A stretch of 17,509 nt of DNA from contig JAGOGN010000013.1 in assembly GCA_017996675.1 (NCBI GenBank), positions 1 to 17,509 on the forward strand, given 5' to 3'. A model generated the notes under the pieces. The model did no database searches. It was not told where the DNA came from and saw only the letters and a list, made by a program, of their open reading frames with translations. The position numbers and the translations under genes are program-made. Positions 13,370 to 17,509 of this stretch are shown in pieces (position 1 is the first letter of the stretch; each line of letters starts with the position of its first letter). The DNA is from Lachnospiraceae bacterium (GTDB lineage Bacteria > Bacillota_A > Clostridia > Lachnospirales > Lachnospiraceae).

Positions 13370-14074
13370 TCACAGGAAGAACTGGTACCCTTTTCCCCAT
13401 ACATTGCGGATATGCTGTGGATTAGACGGCTGGTCTTCTAATTTTTCACGCAGACGGCGGATGTAGACAAGAATGGTATTATTATCAGGAATCTCACTCT
13501 GCCATACTTTTAAAAAAAGTTCATGCTTAGTGAGCAGACGCTCCGGGTTCATAAGAAAGAAGTAAAGAAGTGCTGCTTCTTTCGTTGACAGTGCAATTTC
13601 CCGGGTTCCCTTCTGTACAATCTGTGTATCCAGGTGAAGGGTAAAGATTCCCTTTTGAATGGTGGTTCCTGTGTATAAAGCTTCAGGTGAAGTCTGGGCA
13701 TACTGCTTATTCCGGCGGATGATAGCCTGAATTCTGGAAATGAGGACAGTCTTGTTAAAAGGTTTGGTAATATAATCATCAGCACCAATGGAAAGTCCCT
13801 TTACCTGGGAGGTGCTCTCATCGCGTCCGCTCAGCAGAATAACGGGGATATAGCACTGTCTGCTTCGAAGCTCTTTTAGAAAGGCGAAGCCATCCTGGCC
13901 AGGCATCATAATGTCAAGCAGTATCAAATCATAGAGCTCTTGTTCTAATAGTTCTAAGGCAGTTCGACTGTCTTTTGCACAGGTTGCGTTCATATGTTCA
14001 CTGATAAGTACAGCTTTGATTGTTTTACGTACGGCAGGTTCATCATCAATAACAAGAATAGATATAGAATTCAT
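13370..14074 (-). CDS. OmpR/PhoB-type response regulator
   Basis: This 234-residue protein has an N-terminal receiver domain with acidic pocket Asp10-Asp11, phosphorylation site Asp54 (LLDIMMPGQDG), Ser82 and Lys104 (YITKPF). The C-terminal winged helix runs from about 140 to 234, with LSTKEAALLYFFLMNPERLLTKHELF and NTILVYIRRLREKLE..IRNVWGKGYQF as recognition elements. ATG 14074 is preceded by AGAAAGGG at 8 bp. The gene is divergent from the membrane sensor kinase at 14159, with 84 bp between the starts, so the two are almost certainly partners. Its 3' end meets the SaoC-like gene tail to tail with 16 bp between the Cys-Cys frame and its stop. Targets are probably the SaoC/SaoB-like genes, which is inference. 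Confidence 0.93.
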   Translation of the reverse strand: MNSISILVIDDEPAVRKTIKAVLISEHMNATCAKDSRTALELLEQELYDLILLDIMMPGQDGFAFLKELRSRQCYIPVILLSGRDESTSQVKGLSIGADDYITKPFNKTVLISRIQAIIRRNKQYAQTSPEALYTGTTIQKGIFTLHLDTQIVQKGTREIALSTKEAALLYFFLMNPERLLTKHELFLKVWQSEIPDNNTILVYIRRLREKLEDQPSNPQHIRNVWGKGYQFFL

Positions 14075-14104
14075 GGTTATAGCCCTTTCTATGTGATATG
14101 ATAA

Positions 14105-14133
14105 ATTATAGCGTTCATATTTTTTAAAGTCAA
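14105..14133 (-). promoter_or_regulatory. promoter of the response regulator gene
   Basis: On the minus strand, TTGACT (14133-14128) and TATAAT (14110-14105) are separated by 17 bp, about 31 bp upstream of the regulator start. The region also has to hold the divergent kinase promoter, which is not obvious. Confidence 0.8.
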
Positions 14134-14158
14134 TGAAAACAGGAGATTCGAGTGGAAG

Positions 14159-15802
14159 ATGGGTGCAGATAAAAGGCAGAGGAAAATCAAAGATTTTGTT
14201 ATCGTAGCAGTGGGCATTGTTTTAATACTTGCCAGTGCTTTTTTCAGTTATCATACAGTAAAGAATACCATTGTAGAGAGAGAGCAGGAGAGCTTAAGAA
14301 GTATTGCCAATGTCAGTACACAAAGTATTCTTGCAAGTATCCAGGCAAAAAGCAATCTTATCTATGCAGCATTTGCAGGGGATATGGGGAGCTTCGATGA
14401 GATGAAACAAAGTCTGCTCAAGGTAGAAGAAAAAGGAAACTGTATCATGCTTTCGGAGGCAGAGACGCTGGAGGAATGGAGAAAGAATGTCTGTGATCAG
14501 GCAGCCAGGAGTCCGGGAGAGGTGATTGAGGGACCGGTAAGACAGGTGGAAGCGGGATATTATGTATTGTATATGACCAAAGCGGTATACATGGAAGGAA
14601 GTCTTGCGGGATATGTCCAGGTAGAATTGAATCTGGATGAGATTTATGAGGAGGAGCAGGCACTGTCGAATCTTGAGCTTGGAAATCTGGGGTATTGCCT
14701 GGTGAAGAATTCCAGAGGGGAGACAATTATGCCGAGAACTGGAAGTGAAACCAAGACGCAATTTTCTATTTCTGGGGAAAATGAGAACAATTGTGCTATA
14801 GAGTGGGTCTATGAGGCAGGACAGGGTACACCAATGTGCACACGCAATCTGGTGGCATACGATAAGGTTTCGTTCGGAGGAGAGAAATTTGTATTGTGCA
14901 TAATGGAAAGCTACGATGAAGTGGTGAAGCCCATTGAACGAATTGCACTGTATTTTTGTCTGCTTGGGGGAATCCTGCTTTTGTGGTCTCTTGGGTTCGG
15001 ATATCGAATGGTGCACCAACAGGAAGAGGAGGAGAAACTGAAGATGGAGCTCCAATATGAAAAGGAACTGAATGCAGCCAGTGAAGCGCTTAAAAAGCAG
15101 GAGCAGATGATGCAGCAGTACAATCACTCCAAGACCGTAGGAATCCTGACTGGAGCGATTGCACACGAATTTAATAATCTTATGACCCCGATTGTACTCT
15201 ATACAGGACTTCTGGAAGAAAATGATAAGGTGACAGCGGAGATGCCGGAGGAAGTGGAGGAGCTTGCAGATACTGCGCGACGATGCGAAGAACTTGCGAG
15301 GCAGCTTCTTGAATATAGCAGGCAGGGGAGGGCTGAAAAGGTGTTGTCTAATTATAATGTAACCTTTGCTGTTCAAATGAGTGCCAAAATGGTAACCAGA
15401 CTCCTTCCGGATTCTATAATTTTTCAGAGCCAGATATGTAAGACCCCCTATTACATTCGTGGTCAGATTGGAAGTATGAATCAGATGATACTGAATCTCA
15501 CGATGAACGCCATTCATGCCATGTCGTCAGGGGGGACATTTACCTTGCAGTTTGGGCTCAGTAAGGAAAATGAGCGTTACGTTCGTTTGGTTGTGTCGGA
15601 TACAGGAACGGGAATTGCAAAAGAGATTCAGTCACATGTATTTGATCCTTTCTTTACCACAAAGCAGGATGGGCAAGGAAATGGAATCGGACTGACTGTA
15701 GTGAAACGCCTTGTGGAAGAACATGGAGGAAATATTCGGGTGGCGACAGAAGCGGAGAAAGGGACCACGTTTATCATTGATATACCACTTAGTACGGAAT
15801 AG
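14159..15802 (+). CDS. membrane sensor histidine kinase, NtrB-like core
   Basis: This 547-residue protein has TM1 at about 12-32 and TM2 at about 262-281 bracketing an outer domain of 230 residues that looks like a Cache-type ligand-binding domain (VLYMTKAVYMEGSLAGYVQVELNLDEI is Cache-like). After TM2 come a coiled coil rich in Gln/Glu/Lys, then a His-kinase core with His336 in AHEFNN, the H-box style of NtrB/HPK4 kinases. The ATPase part has QMILNLTMNAIHAM, DTGTGI and GNGIGL. No HAMP or PAS domain is visible. The ribosome site is weak (GGAG is 13 bp from the ATG). The kinase is divergent from its OmpR-type regulator and convergent with the SaoB-like lipoprotein gene. NtrB-type kinase with an OmpR-type regulator is an uncommon pairing. 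Confidence 0.9.
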   Translation: MGADKRQRKIKDFVIVAVGIVLILASAFFSYHTVKNTIVEREQESLRSIANVSTQSILASIQAKSNLIYAAFAGDMGSFDEMKQSLLKVEEKGNCIMLSEAETLEEWRKNVCDQAARSPGEVIEGPVRQVEAGYYVLYMTKAVYMEGSLAGYVQVELNLDEIYEEEQALSNLELGNLGYCLVKNSRGETIMPRTGSETKTQFSISGENENNCAIEWVYEAGQGTPMCTRNLVAYDKVSFGGEKFVLCIMESYDEVVKPIERIALYFCLLGGILLLWSLGFGYRMVHQQEEEEKLKMELQYEKELNAASEALKKQEQMMQQYNHSKTVGILTGAIAHEFNNLMTPIVLYTGLLEENDKVTAEMPEEVEELADTARRCEELARQLLEYSRQGRAEKVLSNYNVTFAVQMSAKMVTRLLPDSIIFQSQICKTPYYIRGQIGSMNQMILNLTMNAIHAMSSGGTFTLQFGLSKENERYVRLVVSDTGTGIAKEIQSHVFDPFFTTKQDGQGNGIGLTVVKRLVEEHGGNIRVATEAEKGTTFIIDIPLSTE

Positions 15803-15811
15803 AGACAATCA

Positions 15812-15838
15812 AAAGGACTGCCACAAGCAGTCCTTTTT
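15812..15838. terminator. bidirectional terminator between kinase and lipoprotein genes
   Basis: A perfect 10-bp stem (AAAGGACTGC with GCAGTCCTTT) and 5-base CACAA loop lie between the convergent genes. T-rich sequence follows on both strands. Confidence 0.88.
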
Positions 15839-15848
15839 AAATTCTAAA

Positions 15849-17120
15849 TTAACTTTCGGAATCCTTCAGATTCTCATTCAGATAAGGGGTTGCAGTATCT
15901 GAGATATCTACCGCATCGTCATCGGAGATAGAATCAATTGTTTTTGCGGCATTATACCAGTCTTCAAAGGTCATTCCGACTGGCATAATCGGATCGATTT
16001 TTTCCTTGATGAATGTATCAAAGTCTGTTACACCTGCGTCTTCGGAAATCTCTGTAGACATGAATGTGTTCACATCGGCTACATGGGGAATCTCCTCATC
16101 TGAAATCTGAGAATACTGTGTATAATAATTTTCATAATTGGTGATATTTTTTTCGTTGAAATGCCATGTAATGGTACGTCCTTCTGCCACCGTCTTCATG
16201 TAAATCGTACGAAGTGCTACATAGGGGTCTACATCGAATCCATCCGCGAACATCATGGCGGCGTTGTAAGGATGCTCATACATGTATTCGATTGCCAGCT
16301 GATGTGCATATACAAGACGTCTTGCCAGCTCAGGATGACTTTCTTTAAAGTCATTGGACATTGCATAAATACAGCACAGTCCCCAGGTATCAGCACTGGA
16401 TTCGGCATCAACATCAGCAGCACCCCATCCAGTTCCGAGTATCTTCCCAAAACCTTCATATTCAGCAATAGAGGCATAGGGATCACAGCATACAAATGCG
16501 TCAATCTGACCTGCCTTCAGTGCAAAGCATGCATCCTGCTGTCCCATATCGACAATGTTATAGCTTGCTGCGTCAGCAAAGATCCCAAGTTTTTTGGACC
16601 AGGTTAAAAATTCTGGATCGATTTCTGGCTCAGCAGTCATGGCAATGGTCTTTCCTACCAGATCAGAAGCTTCTTTGATGTCATTGCTGGCCACAAGATA
16701 ACGGGATCCCCCCATATGATTAGCAGCAGCCATACAGAACGGAGCTCCTTTGTTTACTGCAATAATTGAGCCTTCGATACCAGTGTAACCAACATCCATG
16801 GCATCACTTGTGAGAGCCTTGAGGGTCTCAGGTGATTTGGTAAGGTTGACATTCAACCCCATTGCTTTGTAAATCCCAGCCTTTTCTCCAATAATTCCAC
16901 CTACCATGTGATCACAGTTATAGTATCCCATTTCAATGGTGTAATTTTTTTCCTCATCAGAAAGTTCGCCGAAGTCAAAGTCGGCAGCAGCTTTCTCTGG
17001 GTCATAGCCGGTAGCTTTCACATCTTTTGTTGCGGTCTTCTCGCTGCTGTCATGGCACGCCGTCAGCATAGACAGTGTCATTACAGATATCAGAAGTACT
17101 GCAAGTAATCTCTTTTTCAT
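15849..17120 (-). CDS. SaoB-like, cysteine-rich ABC substrate-binding lipoprotein
   Basis: This 423-residue protein has a signal peptide and lipobox MLTAC (Cys22). The body is a type 2 periplasmic-binding fold of the NMT1/TauA kind (GEKAGIYKAMGLNVNLTKS, then MDVGYTGIEGSIIAVNKG). Unusually it has seven further cysteines: Cys69 in YYNCDHM, Cys129, Cys198, Cys211-212 in FVCCDPY and Cys249-250 in WGLCCIYA. The NCDHM motif and this set recall SaoB, the substrate-binding (seleno)protein of the SAO system, where selenocysteine can replace such a residue. No in-frame TGA is present, so this is an all-cysteine form. AAAGGAG lies 8 bp before the ATG. No permease or ATPase gene is adjacent: a terminator follows and an IS end lies upstream. 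Family call by memory; a general nitrate/sulfonate/thiamine-type binder is the alternative. Confidence 0.75.
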   Translation of the reverse strand: MKKRLLAVLLISVMTLSMLTACHDSSEKTATKDVKATGYDPEKAAADFDFGELSDEEKNYTIEMGYYNCDHMVGGIIGEKAGIYKAMGLNVNLTKSPETLKALTSDAMDVGYTGIEGSIIAVNKGAPFCMAAANHMGGSRYLVASNDIKEASDLVGKTIAMTAEPEIDPEFLTWSKKLGIFADAASYNIVDMGQQDACFALKAGQIDAFVCCDPYASIAEYEGFGKILGTGWGAADVDAESSADTWGLCCIYAMSNDFKESHPELARRLVYAHQLAIEYMYEHPYNAAMMFADGFDVDPYVALRTIYMKTVAEGRTITWHFNEKNITNYENYYTQYSQISDEEIPHVADVNTFMSTEISEDAGVTDFDTFIKEKIDPIMPVGMTFEDWYNAAKTIDSISDDDAVDISDTATPYLNENLKDSES

Positions 17121-17153
17121 ACATACATCTCCTTTGGATGAAAATTAATAAAT

Positions 17154-17182
17154 ATTAATAATTGTTAAATAAATCATATCAA
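17154..17182 (-). promoter_or_regulatory. possible promoter of the lipoprotein gene
   Basis: On the minus strand TTGATA (17182-17177) is followed after about 16 bp by TATTAA, roughly 35 bp before the start codon. The surroundings (17121-17347) are very AT-rich, so chance matches are likely. Nothing else is seen in that region. Confidence 0.35.
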
Positions 17183-17347
17183 AGAAAAAAAGAAATAGAA
17201 AGAAGACTAAAAATATATTACGAAATGCAATAAGACTGAAAAAATATATTTGAAATATTAATGAGAACGAGGAAAGTTAATAGAAAAATCAGATATATTT
17301 ATATAATTTTTCAATTAGACACAAGCTGAAGCGAGCTTTAAAATGAG

Positions 17348-17509
17348 GGTAGTGTCAACTGAGTTATGAAAAAAGGAAAATTAAAAAATAAGGCTCAAAT
17401 GAACCTTGAAAACTGTAGATAGGAATGATGCATAGCTCTCCGAGGGCTTAGGGCGCTGCCCTAAGTACCTGCAAGGGACTCGTCCCTTGACCCATCCTCG
17501 CCGGAAGGC
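17348..17509 (-). mobile_element. end of a second, related insertion sequence
   Basis: The sequence from GGTAGTGTCAACT onward matches the first 80 or so bases of the IS at 3931 closely. That includes TTATGAAAAA, GGCTCAAA, GAACCTTGAAAA and TGTAGATA. Beyond about 17430 it diverges and holds two hairpins: CTTAGGGC-GCT-GCCCTAAG (about 17447-17465) and CAAGGGA-CTCG-TCCCTTG (about 17472-17490). The orientation equals that of the first IS, so a transposase on the minus strand is expected beyond the right edge. The element runs out of the window. Confidence 0.75.
17383..17407 (-). terminator. conserved IS terminator, second copy
   Basis: On the minus strand AAGGTTC-ATTT-GAGCCTT forms a 7-bp stem including one U-G pair, followed by ATTTTTTAA. 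It is the counterpart of 3965-3991, with loop changes but the same stem. Confidence 0.7.

Noticed and set aside
14294..15517. 407-codon open frame on the minus strand
   Set aside because: It lies fully antisense to the sensor kinase, whose domains are all recognisable. The translation is rich in Cys, His and Ile with no domain pattern and no ribosome site.
1..17509. CRISPR array or tandem repeat arrays
   Set aside because: No regularly spaced direct repeats were seen. The only long repeats are the IS ends and local hairpins.

Overview
The window looks like a chromosomal segment from an anaerobic Firmicute, most likely a Lachnospiraceae-type Clostridium relative. The evidence is strong AGGAGG-type ribosome sites, AT-rich intergenic DNA, short intrinsic terminators, and the families present (PadR, XRE, PucR/CdaR, cysteine-rich substrate-binding lipoprotein, DUF5058-like membrane protein). 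I assign no species.

Layout. Positions 1-1272 hold the end of an ABC ATPase gene and a two-gene unit (a zinc-ribbon-like protein and an HExxH metallopeptidase-like protein), closed by a terminator. Positions 1384-2698 hold an XRE regulator with alpha-helical repeats, convergent with a small membrane protein. Positions 3123-3932 hold a PadR regulator with a good promoter, followed by a condensation-domain gene cut off inside its HHxxxDG motif. Positions 3931-5812 are an insertion sequence with 13-bp ends, a two-zinc-ribbon DDE transposase on the minus strand, a start-site hairpin that would block translation of read-through RNA, a structured 3' region and an intrinsic terminator. Right of the IS is a hybrid histidine kinase that has lost its N-terminus, then tRNA-Ser(CGA).

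Positions 8251-11057 are a tight operon: two membrane proteins (one DUF5058-like) and an AbgB-like M20 amidohydrolase. This suggests uptake plus hydrolysis of an amide-linked compound. A PucR-type regulator follows, with an inverted repeat over its promoter. The next gene, 18 bp downstream, resembles SaoC, the Cys-Cys-COOH protein of the selenium-associated SAO families. It is stopped by TAA just before an in-frame tail that ends in Cys-Cys. Then come a divergent two-component pair (OmpR-type regulator on minus, membrane sensor kinase on plus) and, convergent with the kinase, a cysteine-rich SaoB-like substrate-binding lipoprotein with no permease or ATPase beside it. The window ends inside a second, related IS end (from 17348) in the same orientation as the first.

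The two most notable things are the SAO-like sensing/binding module with its broken Cys-Cys tail, and the IS with read-through protection and a structured 3' RNA. Family names come from recall of motifs; no search was run.
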